Positions 17,654 to 25,715 of a stretch of DNA of 64,000 bases are shown piece by piece. The stretch covers positions 372,001 to 436,000 of the forward strand of contig NZ_CP041692.1 in NCBI RefSeq assembly GCF_007362775.1, written 5' to 3'. Below the pieces are notes generated by a model. The model had not been told where the DNA came from and did not search any database. It was given only the letters and a program-made list of their open reading frames with translations. Source of the stretch: Microlunatus elymi (GTDB lineage Bacteria; Actinomycetota; Actinomycetes; Propionibacteriales; Propionibacteriaceae). Made by a program: the position numbers and the translations under genes. Numbering within the stretch: position 1 is the stretch's first letter; the number at the start of each line of letters is the position of its first letter.

Positions 17654-17799
17654 GGAGCAAGTCACCCTTCGGACTCGTCTACTTGGCAGTTGACGAACCG
17701 AAGGGTGACCCAACTCAAGGCGAGCAGGGACTCAACTCGCCGAGACCGACCTACACGTCAGGTCGTACGGAGAACGACATGTGAGGTCGTACGCGGACA

Positions 17800-18304
17800 C
17801 TTGATACATCAGAGCCAGAATCGGCAGGGCACTAGACAACTAGACAAGCGATTCGTAAGGCGTCCCCATCCGGGCACTTGGTGCCGGGCGGGGTCTACGG
17901 ACAACCGCGTCCCGAGTGTGTGCGGCTCGTCTGCCGTGGCCCCGGTGATGGAACCTCTTACGGTGCGCCCGTCGATTGGTCCGCCTTCCTTGGGGTGCTC
18001 GATGGTGAAGCTGCTTGATGGTCGGGGCTCGCTGGAGTGGGGGTGGTCAGGTGGTGTGGCGCATCGGCAATTCTGCCTATCTGCTCGGATTCGGGTTGGA
18101 CTTGCGGCGTGCGGCCGTATTCTCTTGCCCCAGACTTCGTTATCATGTTGTTATCTGTTTGGGCTGTGCGTTTGCGATGGGACCCGTGAGAGTAGTGACC
18201 GTCTTCGTCAGGTAGACGAGCTAACTGATCTCAGATCTTCCCCGGTCTGCCGCTCCTCTCCTGATTCCCTTTTCTGTGGCCGTTGGCCAGTTTCGGGGTG
18301 TGTT
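17800..18304. other. Gap between the IS21 element and the Rhs gene
   Basis: No convincing gene. Just after the IS target duplication there are two adjacent CTAGACAA words, similar to the sequence in front of the AICE 1 GntR gene. An A/T-richer stretch near 18140-18160 could be promoter sequence for the Rhs gene. Confidence 0.4.
17832..17847. promoter_or_regulatory. Tandem CTAGACAA operator-like words
   Basis: CTAGACAA at 17832-17839 and 17840-17847, immediately adjacent. The same word, followed by G, lies at 24603-24610 in the divergent promoter region of the AICE 1 GntR gene. It may be a second site for that regulator (inference). Confidence 0.4.
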
Positions 18305-21300
18305 GTGCGCTCTTCTCGCATCGTGGCGGGTTTGTCGGGCTTCGTGTTGTGTTCGGCTTTGTTGGTGGGCGGTCAGTTGCCGTCGGCGTTCGGATCGGCG
18401 TCGATCGGCGTGTTGGCCGGGGCGGGGGAGCGGCCGGGGGCGACCCGGTTGCAGTTCACTGCCGGTGACTCGGTCCGCGCTCAGGTCGATGTCGGTTCCG
18501 GGAATCTGTTGCTTACGGTGCGCGGACTCACGATGCGGGGTGTCAACGGCCAGCAGCCCTTGGGTGCGTTCTACAACTCCGCGGCGGTGATCGGCTCCGG
18601 CCCGTCGTCACGGCTGGGCAATGGGTGGGGCTTGGACTACACCCAAGACATCCAGCTCACCTCGAATGCGGACAATTCGGTCACCCTGCATGCCTCGGGT
18701 GGCCTGACTGGGGTGTTCGCGCTCGTGTCGGGTTCGACCACGAACTACCTTTCGCCGGAGGGTTTTGAGCAGTCGTTGGTGAAGAACCAGTACGGCTGGA
18801 CGCTGACCGACCATCAGTCCCAGCAGCAATGGACGTTCGACACCGGCGGCAAACTGTCGAAGGTGACCGACCGCAACGGCAACACCACCACCGACACGGT
18901 GACCAGCGGGTCGGGAACCACGGCGACGTTGACGGTCACGCCGCCGGCCGGGCCGACCGCGGGCCGCCGGTTCACCGTGTCCACCAACAGCACCAGCGGG
19001 GTCACCACGATCAGCCAGGGCGTCTCGGCGTCGTTGCGGCAGGTGTCGTTCACCCAGACCAATCATCAGATGCGCAGCTTCACCGACGCGTTGGGCCGTA
19101 CGACCACGTTCGGCTATAACAGTGCCGGGCTGGTGACGTCGATCAAGGCGCCAGGTGGGGTGGAGACCGACTTCTTGTACGACTACTCCTGGCGGGTCAT
19201 GTCGGTGACCCAGGTCGAGAACGCCACCGGCGGACCGGGATCGTCGGTGACTCGGCTGGATTACCCGTCAGCGACGCAAACGTTGGTCGCCGGACCGGAC
19301 ACGCTGCAGTCGAATCCGGTGTCGGTGGCTGCCCACACCACCTACACGCTGAACAGTGACCAGCGCGTCACCCAGGCTATCGATGAGCTGGGCCGGGTCC
19401 GGTCGCGTACCTACACCCCGAATTTCGCCACCGCCACCGACACGGTCGGTTCCGGTGCGTCGGCGTCGACGACCACGAACACCTACGGCGCCAACAGCGG
19501 CGAATCTCTCACGAAGACCCAGACGCCGTCCGGGGCGAATTTCTCCCTGACCTATGCCAACACGTCGGGGCCGGCGCAGTACCTACCGACCGGGTCGAGT
19601 GATGATGCCGGCAACGCCAGCAGCTATGGCTACGACACTGCCGGGAACCCGTCCTCGACCACCGACGCGTTGACCAACCAGGCCGCCCTGACCTACAACA
19701 CCGACGGCACGGTTGCGACCGCGACCGCACCCGGGAACGGGTCGATCAAGACGACCTACAGCTACAGCGCCAAACAGTTGGCCCAGGTCCAGTCTCCGGC
19801 CGGTGCGATCGGCGCCAAGTCCTACACCTACGACGATTACGGCCGGGTCAAGACCGCGACCGATGGCCGCGGCATCACCGCCACCTACAGCTATGACGAT
19901 CTCGACCGGACCACCAAGATCGCCTACACCGGCGGCGATCAAGTGACCTACGGCTATGACGCCGGCGGTCGCAACAACAGCCGGGTCGACTCGACCGGGA
20001 CGACGACCTACACCTACGATCAGCTGGGCCGGTTGACGTCGCGGCAGAACACCGCCGGCGGCGGGTTGATGCAGTACAGCTACGACAAGGCCTCCCAGCT
20101 GACCCAGACGATCACCCCAGCCGCGGGCACCATCACCTACGCCTATGACAAGTCCGGGGTGCCGACGTCGATCTTCTACCCCAAGAACGGCAACACCCAG
20201 ACCCTGAACATCGCCACCGATGATCACGGCCGCCGGACCGATCTGTGGCTGCAAACCAGTGCAAACAACACCGTCTGGTCCGCCCACCAACACATGGACT
20301 ACGACACCTCGGGCCGTCTGGTCCGGCTGATCGGTGAACGCGGACCGGGCAGCAGCGACAGCACGCCGGTGATCGACTACAGCTACTGCTACGTGGCCAA
20401 CACCACCGCACCCAACTGCACCGCCAGTACCAGTAACGACCGCAGCAAGCTGCAATGGCGACGTAGCAACATCTCCGGCGTCGTCACCCACTACCACTAC
20501 GACCCGGCCGGCCGACTCATCAAGGCCACCACCAGCGACGGTGACAGCTACGACTACGGCTACAACAGCCGCGGCGACCGCACCAGCGCCGACTCCCAAA
20601 CCCTGACCTTCAACGCCGCTGATCAGATCACCAGCAGCGGATACGGCTATGACGCCAACGGCAACCTGACCGCCGACCCCAGCGTCAACGCCACCCAGGT
20701 CACCTACACCGCCGCGAACCAGCTCGCCTCGGCGACCGTGGCCGGCACCACCTACACCTACACCCACGCCGGCCCCAGCAACAACGAAATGCTGTCCCAG
20801 ACCGCGCCCAACGGCACCGGCACCGTCCAGTACGCCTACGCCTACGGCCGGCCCGACGCCAACGGACAACCCGTGGTCGAATCGCTGACCCGCGGCACCG
20901 GTTCCTCGGCCGAAACCGCGGCGGTCACCAGCGACCCCGTCACCGGCCGGCCGCTCTTCCTGAAAACCAGCACCGGCACCGTGTCGCTGTACATCAACGC
21001 CGACAAAGGAAGCCCCCTCGGCCTCTTGACCGACTTCAACTCCACCGCCTTCACCTACAAATACGACCCCTTCGGCGCCCCGATCCTGGACCAAAACTCC
21101 GGCGGCACCGGCGTCCCACAAAACCCCTACACCTTCGCCGGCGGCATCCAAGACCGCGCCACCGGCTGGATCCACTACGGCAACCGCTACTACAACCCCA
21201 AAACCGGCACCTTCACCCAACAAGACACCCTCGACACCCCACTCAACCCCGCCAACGCCAACCGCTACGCCTACGCCGGCAACGACCCCATCAACAACAC

Positions 21301-21466
21301 CGACCCCACCGGCCAGCTTCCGTACGCCTGCCCCGTTGCAACGGCTGGACTGATCATCGGGGCAGCCTTTGTCGTGACGGCTGACATTGCCAGCCTGGGA
21401 GCTGCTTCTGCGGCGGTGGTGGGCTACGGCATCGCAGCCTATGGATTCATCGACAGCTGTTACTGA
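18305..21466 (+). CDS. Secreted Rhs/YD-repeat protein
   Basis: 1053 aa from the GTG at 18305. Residues 1-32 look like a Sec signal peptide (hydrophobic core GLSGFVLCSALLVGG). YD repeats fill most of the protein, with many Y-x-Y-D and G-Y-D-A-N-G-N-L units. The conserved Rhs core end is present (NRYYNPKTGTFTQQDTLDT, then YAGNDPINNTDPTG). The variable tail after DPTG is only about 50 residues and is hydrophobic and glycine/alanine-rich, ending GFIDSCY, so any toxic tip would probably act on membranes. YD shells encapsulate and deliver C-terminal effectors in contact-dependent competition. The next gene encodes a small membrane protein, a candidate immunity factor. Confidence 0.88.
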   Translation: MRSSRIVAGLSGFVLCSALLVGGQLPSAFGSASIGVLAGAGERPGATRLQFTAGDSVRAQVDVGSGNLLLTVRGLTMRGVNGQQPLGAFYNSAAVIGSGPSSRLGNGWGLDYTQDIQLTSNADNSVTLHASGGLTGVFALVSGSTTNYLSPEGFEQSLVKNQYGWTLTDHQSQQQWTFDTGGKLSKVTDRNGNTTTDTVTSGSGTTATLTVTPPAGPTAGRRFTVSTNSTSGVTTISQGVSASLRQVSFTQTNHQMRSFTDALGRTTTFGYNSAGLVTSIKAPGGVETDFLYDYSWRVMSVTQVENATGGPGSSVTRLDYPSATQTLVAGPDTLQSNPVSVAAHTTYTLNSDQRVTQAIDELGRVRSRTYTPNFATATDTVGSGASASTTTNTYGANSGESLTKTQTPSGANFSLTYANTSGPAQYLPTGSSDDAGNASSYGYDTAGNPSSTTDALTNQAALTYNTDGTVATATAPGNGSIKTTYSYSAKQLAQVQSPAGAIGAKSYTYDDYGRVKTATDGRGITATYSYDDLDRTTKIAYTGGDQVTYGYDAGGRNNSRVDSTGTTTYTYDQLGRLTSRQNTAGGGLMQYSYDKASQLTQTITPAAGTITYAYDKSGVPTSIFYPKNGNTQTLNIATDDHGRRTDLWLQTSANNTVWSAHQHMDYDTSGRLVRLIGERGPGSSDSTPVIDYSYCYVANTTAPNCTASTSNDRSKLQWRRSNISGVVTHYHYDPAGRLIKATTSDGDSYDYGYNSRGDRTSADSQTLTFNAADQITSSGYGYDANGNLTADPSVNATQVTYTAANQLASATVAGTTYTYTHAGPSNNEMLSQTAPNGTGTVQYAYAYGRPDANGQPVVESLTRGTGSSAETAAVTSDPVTGRPLFLKTSTGTVSLYINADKGSPLGLLTDFNSTAFTYKYDPFGAPILDQNSGGTGVPQNPYTFAGGIQDRATGWIHYGNRYYNPKTGTFTQQDTLDTPLNPANANRYAYAGNDPINNTDPTGQLPYACPVATAGLIIGAAFVVTADIASLGAASAAVVGYGIAAYGFIDSCY

Positions 21467-21479
21467 ACGAGGCGACGCC

Positions 21480-21659
21480 GTGACCCGAAAGCTAAAAATC
21501 GGAATGTGGACTGTTGCATTCTGCGTCCTTTTGAGCCAGATCCTGCTGGTAGCAGAGCAAGGAGGAGTACGAACCACCAACGTGGTTCTCGTCTGTGTGG
21601 TCGCCGCCTTCGCTATTGCCATCGCTCTTATGCCTGCGCGGCCGCGCAACGATAAGTAG
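21480..21659 (+). CDS. Small two-helix membrane protein after Rhs (candidate immunity)
   Basis: 59 aa from the GTG at 21480, 13 nt after the Rhs stop. Two hydrophobic helices (MWTVAFCVLLSQILLVAE and TNVVLVCVVAAFAIAIALM) are joined by a short loop, and the ends are basic. Small membrane proteins directly downstream of polymorphic toxins commonly protect the producer; here that role is inferred from position and the hydrophobic toxin tail only. Confidence 0.55.
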   Translation: MTRKLKIGMWTVAFCVLLSQILLVAEQGGVRTTNVVLVCVVAAFAIAIALMPARPRNDK

Positions 21660-21848
21660 GACGGCCCGAGTGCTGATCGTGCTTTACAGCATTGAAGGTC
21701 TGAGGCGCCCGGACAGGGTTCCACCGCGTGCTCACCGGGCACCACTCTCGGCCGGACGAGCGCCCGGCCATCGATCGTCCTACGACACCTTCGACGGTCT
21801 CGATGACCCTCCGACCGGAGTTCGTCTCAGGAATGAGTGCAACCGTTG

Positions 21849-22262
21849 CTACGGCTGAAAGTCGTTGGATGTGAGGTAGTCCTCGACGGCGGGGGCAAAG
21901 CCGTACGGGACGTACTTGGCTACCTCTGGCGGCGTCACCCAGGCGACGGCGGCGAGTTCGTCGTCGTCGTTGACGTGGGCTTCGCCGGAGTCGATGTCGC
22001 AGGCGACGTAGGCCATCCGGCGGCCGGTGTTGGGGTGGACTCGTTCGCCGAGGTGTTTGGTTGCGTGAACGGTGAGGCCGACCTCTTCGCTCGTTTCGCG
22101 TACGGCTGCTTCCTCCGCTGTTTCGCCTGGTTCGACTTCGCCGGCTGGGAATTGCCAGGAGAGGCTGCCTTCTCGGACTTTGCGTTGCGCCAGGAGCAGC
22201 TTGCCGTCTTGCAGGATGATCGCTGCGGAGATGGCGGGTCGATCCTCGGGTGCGGTGGTCAC
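21849..22262 (-). CDS. Nudix hydrolase (intact member of a tandem pair)
   Basis: 137 aa from the GTG at 22262, which overlaps the stop of the upstream Nudix gene (GTGA). It has the full Nudix box G-x5-E-x7-RE-TS-EE-VG (EVEPGETAEEAAVRETSEEV), and WQFPAGE precedes it as in MutT/ADP-ribose-type members. In the AICE pSAM2 the immunity factor Pif contains a Nudix motif, so a role in element exclusion is a reasonable guess; nucleotide-pool cleaning is the alternative. Translational coupling to the interrupted HTH-Nudix gene suggests the two acted together. Confidence 0.85.
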   Translation of the reverse strand: MTTAPEDRPAISAAIILQDGKLLLAQRKVREGSLSWQFPAGEVEPGETAEEAAVRETSEEVGLTVHATKHLGERVHPNTGRRMAYVACDIDSGEAHVNDDDELAAVAWVTPPEVAKYVPYGFAPAVEDYLTSNDFQP

Positions 22263-22793
22263 GAGGCCTCCTTGATGGCGTCGAGTACGGGTGGATAGAT
22301 GCGGTCGGACGGGATGAATTTCGTCAGGTCGTCTGTCGGGACCCAGCGGACGTTGATGTTCTCGAAGGGGTCGCGGTTCTCGGGTTCGCCGGCGAGGTAT
22401 TCGCACAGCAGGTAGACGCAGTAGACGCCGGTGATCGGGTGGGTGCGGCTGCCTATCTGTCCTCGGACGGCGCAGTCGATGCCGGTTTCGGCGAGGGTTT
22501 CGCGTACGGCGACAGCTTCGGGTGAGGACTGGGGTTTGACGACTCCGGCGGGGAATTGCCAGGACGCCGATTCGGGGGTCCGGGGTCGCACGAGCAGGAT
22601 GTCGGGTTGCTTGACGACGACGGCCAGGGCCGCGCTGAGTGCGACGGCGGGTGTGACGTCGGAATCGCTTGCGTAGAAGCGTTCCCGCTGTTCGGGTGTC
22701 GCGTTTTCGAGTGCGTGATCGAGCACTTGCTGGATCGCCGGCCGCGGTGTGACATCAGGGTGAGATTTCCCCGAAATCGTGAAGGGTTTCGGT

Positions 22794-23711
22794 TTAGGCC
22801 GCTGCCGGTTGGTCAGCGGTGATCATCTCGTATTGGTCGGGTGGCAGCAAGGCCGCGCCGCTGTGCCGTCGTTGGACGTTGTAGAACTGGTGGCACCAGG
22901 CCAGGACGACAGCCCTGGCTTGGGCTTTGGTTTCGAAGTGGTGGCGGGACAGGACTTCGTGTTCGAGGGTGGAGAAGAACGACTCCGCTGCCGCGTTGTC
23001 GAAACAGGATCCGACCCGTCCCATCGACTGTCGGATCCCGAGTTTCTTCTTACACAGCAGGGAAAAGTCCTTCGCTGTATACGTTGATCCACGGTCGGAG
23101 TGGAAGATCACACCCTCGATGTGGTCCCGGCCACCGCGGACCGCCGCGGCGATCTTGATCGCATCACAGACCAATGGCGCGTCGGGGTGATCGCTGATCG
23201 GGCAGGCCAGCAGCTTGCGCGAGAACAAGTCGATCACCGTGGCCATGTAGAGCTTGCCCTCATCGGTCGGAATCTCAGTGATATCGCCACACCATTTGCA
23301 GTTCGGCGCCCGGGCGGAGAAGTCCCGCTGCACCAGGTCCGGGAACTTGGCCGCCTTGCGGTCCTGCTTGGTCAATCCCTTACGGTGTTTGCGTTTTCTG
23401 CCCTGCAGGCCTTGGCGGGTCATCGAGTCGGCGACCGTGTTGTGGCCCACCCTCCAGCCGGCATCGACCAGATCCCGGTGGATCCGCGGTGAGCCGTAGG
23501 TACGACCGGACGCCTCAAACATGGCCAGCACCGCAGCATCCAGCTCGCGGCGCCGCTGCTGTCGGTCGGTGACCGGGGACTTGATCCACTTGTAGAACCA
23601 GCCCACACTCAGGCCGAGGATGGCGCAGCAGACCGCGATCGGGACGCGGTAGAAGGTCCTCTGGTCGGCGATGAAGCGTGCCACGCTCACCTCATCGCCT
23701 CCTTCACCCAC
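22794..23711 (-). CDS. IS3 transposase OrfB (DDE integrase domain)
   Basis: 305 aa in the open frame; the working product is probably the OrfAB fusion made by a -1 frameshift in the 25-nt overlap with orfA. An HTH_21 region (YGSPRIHRDLVDAGWRVG) is followed by the rve core with catalytic Asp in CGDITEIPT, Asp in FHSDRGSTYTAKDF and Glu in AAAESFFSTLEHE. It looks intact. Confidence 0.93.
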   Translation of the reverse strand: MGEGGDEVSVARFIADQRTFYRVPIAVCCAILGLSVGWFYKWIKSPVTDRQQRRRELDAAVLAMFEASGRTYGSPRIHRDLVDAGWRVGHNTVADSMTRQGLQGRKRKHRKGLTKQDRKAAKFPDLVQRDFSARAPNCKWCGDITEIPTDEGKLYMATVIDLFSRKLLACPISDHPDAPLVCDAIKIAAAVRGGRDHIEGVIFHSDRGSTYTAKDFSLLCKKKLGIRQSMGRVGSCFDNAAAESFFSTLEHEVLSRHHFETKAQARAVVLAWCHQFYNVQRRHSGAALLPPDQYEMITADQPAAA

Positions 23712-23977
23712 AGGACCACGGAACGCTTGAGAACATCACGCTCCATCCGCAGCTCGGCGTTCTCAGAGCGCAGCCGCTTCAACTCGTCAAGATCATCTTT
23801 GGACAGGCTATTGACGCCTTCACGCTGTTCACGGTCCCGGGCCACCCAGTTGCCCAGGGTGCCCTCGTTGACCCCCAGGTCACGGGCGACCTGCGCGATC
23901 GACTTGTTGGACTCGTGCACCAGCCGCACAGCGCCCTCGCGGAACTCCGCGTCGAACTTCCGTCGCTTCTCTGGCAT
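23687..23977 (-). CDS. IS3 transposase OrfA
   Basis: 96 aa, starting MPEKRRKFDAEFREGAVRLV, with an HTH_Tnp_1 domain (AQVARDLGVNEGTLGNWV) and a C-terminal leucine-zipper-like helix (LKRLRSENAELRMERDVLKR). It binds the IS ends and regulates transposition, alone or as part of the frameshifted OrfAB protein. Confidence 0.93.
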   Translation of the reverse strand: MPEKRRKFDAEFREGAVRLVHESNKSIAQVARDLGVNEGTLGNWVARDREQREGVNSLSKDDLDELKRLRSENAELRMERDVLKRSVVLWVKEAMR

Positions 23978-24223
23978 GACAACTCCTCATAGTGCATGCC
24001 TTCACGAAAGTGGGGGATTTCCAGGGTCGTGATGCCAGCGGGCGACGGTGCGTGGTGCGACGTCGAGGTGTTGGGCGAAGTCTTCGATTGAGTGCCTGAG
24101 GGCGCCTTGCAGTTGAGTCGCGGTGCGGCCGCTCCATTGCTGCATGCCGGTCCTATCGGGGTCTGATGATCTTTCGCTGACTACAGACTGTCGGGGACAT
24201 GTCACGGCTGGTGCATGGCTGAG

Positions 24224-24580
24224 TCATGGCTCTGCCGGCTCGTCGCGACTTGCCTTGGAAACATGATTTTCGAGGTCAATCGTTCGGCCCTCAAGGTTGT
24301 CGAGTCGCTCGCGGATTGCGCGGAGCTGGTCGGCCAGCGATTCCTCTTGCTGGCCGGGGATGGCGAGGACGCGCGATCGTGTCCCGCGTCCGGTCGAGAC
24401 GATGCCGTTCTCGCGCAGTGTGCGGAGGGCCTGCTTGATCGTCATGTGCGAGACCTGGAACTCCTCGGCCAGGTTCGTGACCGTCGGCAATTCGTCGCCG
24501 ACCTTGAACTGCCCGCTTCGAATCTGCGTGCTGATCGTCGCGACCACGTGACCGTATCGGGTCGGGTTCGCAGACGTCAT
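24224..24580 (-). CDS. GntR-family regulator (KorSA-like)
   Basis: 118 aa from the ATG at 24580 (MTSANPTRYGHVVATI). It has a GntR winged helix (IRSGQFKVGDELPTVTNLAEE, then VSHMTIKQALRTLRENGIV) and a short C-terminal coiled coil (LADQLRAIRERLDNLEGRT) but no ligand domain. It is divergent from the transfer/replication operon that starts at 24670, the position of korSA in pSAM2-like elements, where it represses tra and replication genes. CTAGACAAG and related words lie between. Confidence 0.88.
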   Translation of the reverse strand: MTSANPTRYGHVVATISTQIRSGQFKVGDELPTVTNLAEEFQVSHMTIKQALRTLRENGIVSTGRGTRSRVLAIPGQQEESLADQLRAIRERLDNLEGRTIDLENHVSKASRDEPAEP

Positions 24581-24669
24581 GACAGAAACCTTAGCTAAAA
24601 GGCTAGACAAGTTCATCCTGTTCGTGATAGGCAAAAGTAAGCTAGCTCAATCTACTTGAAGGAGCAGTT
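24581..24669. promoter_or_regulatory. Divergent regulatory region of the AICE 1 transfer operon
   Basis: An A/T-richer 89-nt gap between korSA-like and the first transfer gene. It contains TTAGCTAAAAGGCTAGACAA (24591-24610) and AAGCTAGCTC further right, candidate GntR operators. GAAGGAG precedes the ATG at 24670. Confidence 0.55.
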
Positions 24670-25059
24670 ATGTCGAACCAAGCGATCAGTCAGGGAACCG
24701 CACTGCCCGTTGCCACGCACTCCGATGCGTGGCCGGTCGAGGTGATCGGACTGGGTGAGTCCCCGCGGGAGCGCAAGGACAAGGCCACGCCGGCCGGCGA
24801 GGTCACGTATTCGTCGGGCTGCATTCTGCGGCGCCGGCAGAAGGACGGCTCGGTGCGGGTGGACAAGTCCGCGTCAATCAACGTGATCAATCCGGCGGCG
24901 ACCTATGAACTCGGAGTCGTGTATCTGGCTCGCGGCAGGGTCTATGTGATGCCGTACGAGTCGAACGGCCGGATGGCACTGTCGATCACGGTCGAGGGTC
25001 TGTTCCCGGCCGAGCAGGCATCGGCGCCGGCACGGCCGTCCAAGACTGAGGCGGCCTGA
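24670..25059 (+). CDS. Conserved AICE protein upstream of FtsK
   Basis: 129 aa, first gene of the AICE 1 transfer operon, with a strong GGAGCAG ribosome binding site. A beta-rich part (EVTYSSGCILRRRQKDGSV, SINVINPAATYELGVVYLARG) and a Pro/Ala-rich tail are visible. No membrane helix. The equivalent slot in AICE 2 is filled by the gene at 54997, also a single-domain beta-rich protein. Proteins in this slot recur in pSAM2/SLP1-like elements without assigned function. Confidence 0.7.
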   Translation: MSNQAISQGTALPVATHSDAWPVEVIGLGESPRERKDKATPAGEVTYSSGCILRRRQKDGSVRVDKSASINVINPAATYELGVVYLARGRVYVMPYESNGRMALSITVEGLFPAEQASAPARPSKTEAA

Positions 25060-25064
25060 TCGTC

Positions 25065-25511
25065 ATGGGCGAGAACGTGAGTGTGACGGTCGCCGGCCTG
25101 CGGGCCTGGGCTCGTGGTTCCTACGCCGAGGAAGCGGCGGTGGAGTTGCTGGCTCGGTCGTTTGGTGGCCGGTTCGCCTCGACTGGTTGGCCGTGGGTGC
25201 AGCAGTGTGACCGGGCGGGCTGGTTCTGGCTGAACCCGGACGCGATCTGGACCGGCTCGGGTGCCCTGTCCGGTGGTGAGCGGCGACTGTTGAACGTGGT
25301 CGCTGCCCTTGTCGGTGGGCAACCACTCACCGATCTGGGCGGCATCCTGGCCGGCCTGGACAGGCAGAACCTGGCGCTGGTGCTGGCGGCGTTCGCCCAT
25401 GCCGGCGGCTCCCATGAGCACGCACTGTTGATCATGACCGCCGACGGCCAACCGTCCTTTGATCGGCCAGGCGCGTTGATCGGCTGGCCGACCGTAGTCG
25501 AGGCGGTGTGA
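25065..25511 (+). CDS. Unknown AICE protein
   Basis: 148 aa, 5 nt after the previous stop. Mixed alpha/beta, Trp-rich N-terminal half (WPWVQQCDRAGWFWLNPDAIW) and a helical middle (GERRLLNVVAALVGGQPL). There is no recognisable domain. Its position between the first transfer gene and the FtsK gene suggests a role in transfer or its control. Confidence 0.6.
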   Translation: MGENVSVTVAGLRAWARGSYAEEAAVELLARSFGGRFASTGWPWVQQCDRAGWFWLNPDAIWTGSGALSGGERRLLNVVAALVGGQPLTDLGGILAGLDRQNLALVLAAFAHAGGSHEHALLIMTADGQPSFDRPGALIGWPTVVEAV

Positions 25512-25514
25512 GCG

Positions 25515-25715
25515 ATGTTGTCCGCTGTCGCCGTCGCCGTCCTGCTCGGTCTGTTGATCGTGTTCATGATCAAGTCCAAGATCCAACGGATCCCCGGCGC
25601 CGTCGTCTGTGTCCTGTTTGGTCTGGTGATCGGCGTGACGCCGGTCGGTGACCCGGTACAGGACGCGTTGCACGCCTCCGGTGCCTGGCTGTGGGAACAG
25701 GTGACCCAGCTATGA
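25515..25715 (+). CDS. Small membrane protein upstream of FtsK
   Basis: 66 aa with two hydrophobic helices (AVAVAVLLGLLIVFMI and GAVVCVLFGLVIGVTPV) and a KSKIQR loop. It ends in an ATGA overlap with the FtsK start, so the two are translationally coupled. It may help seat the translocase in the membrane, or be a spread (Spd-like) protein; this is inferred from position. Confidence 0.65.
   Translation: MLSAVAVAVLLGLLIVFMIKSKIQRIPGAVVCVLFGLVIGVTPVGDPVQDALHASGAWLWEQVTQL

Larger units (their letters stand above)
14928..17799 (-). mobile_element. IS21-family insertion sequence with three genes
   Basis: Ends are TGTC...GACA with long imperfect inverted repeats (about 57 nt each, containing TACGACCTGACGTGT and GGTCTCGGC). 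The 5-bp target duplication CTTGA lies at 14923-14927 and 17800-17804. It carries istA, a middle gene and istB, coupled by short overlaps or a 2-nt gap. It is about 2.87 kb, slightly longer than usual because of the extra gene. It looks intact and recent. Confidence 0.88.
22761..24023 (-). mobile_element. IS3-family insertion sequence
   Basis: About 1.26 kb. Imperfect terminal repeats are TGAGATTTCCCC...TCGTGAA (22761 on) and its counterpart TGGAAATCCCCC...TTCGTGAA (ending 24023). The 3-bp target duplication GGG flanks it. It has overlapping orfA and orfB as usual for the family and lies inside the HTH-Nudix gene. Confidence 0.87.
22259..24145 (-). pseudogene. HTH-Nudix gene split by an IS3-family element
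   Basis: The 5' part (24145 to about 24018, starting MQQWSGRTATQLQ) encodes a small HTH-like region (IEDFAQHLDVAPRTVARWHH). The 3' part (22760-22259) resumes in frame (DVTPRPAIQQVLDHALENA). Removing the IS and one GGG duplication joins HHDP to DVTP without a shift. The Nudix domain follows, but its box is degenerate: the first Glu after G-x5 is Ser, and the first Glu of the usual EE pair is Ala (GVVKPQSSPEAVAVRETLAE). The domain may therefore bind rather than cleave. The 3' part could still be made from the GTG at 22726. Confidence 0.8.

Noticed and set aside
16862-18304. Long N-terminal extension of the Rhs frame
   Set aside because: It runs through the IS21-family end antisense to istA; the GTG at 18305 with a signal peptide is the sensible start.
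19583-21745. 720-codon open frame opposite the Rhs gene
   Set aside because: Val/Gly-rich mirror of the YD repeats; the Rhs frame has the real motifs.
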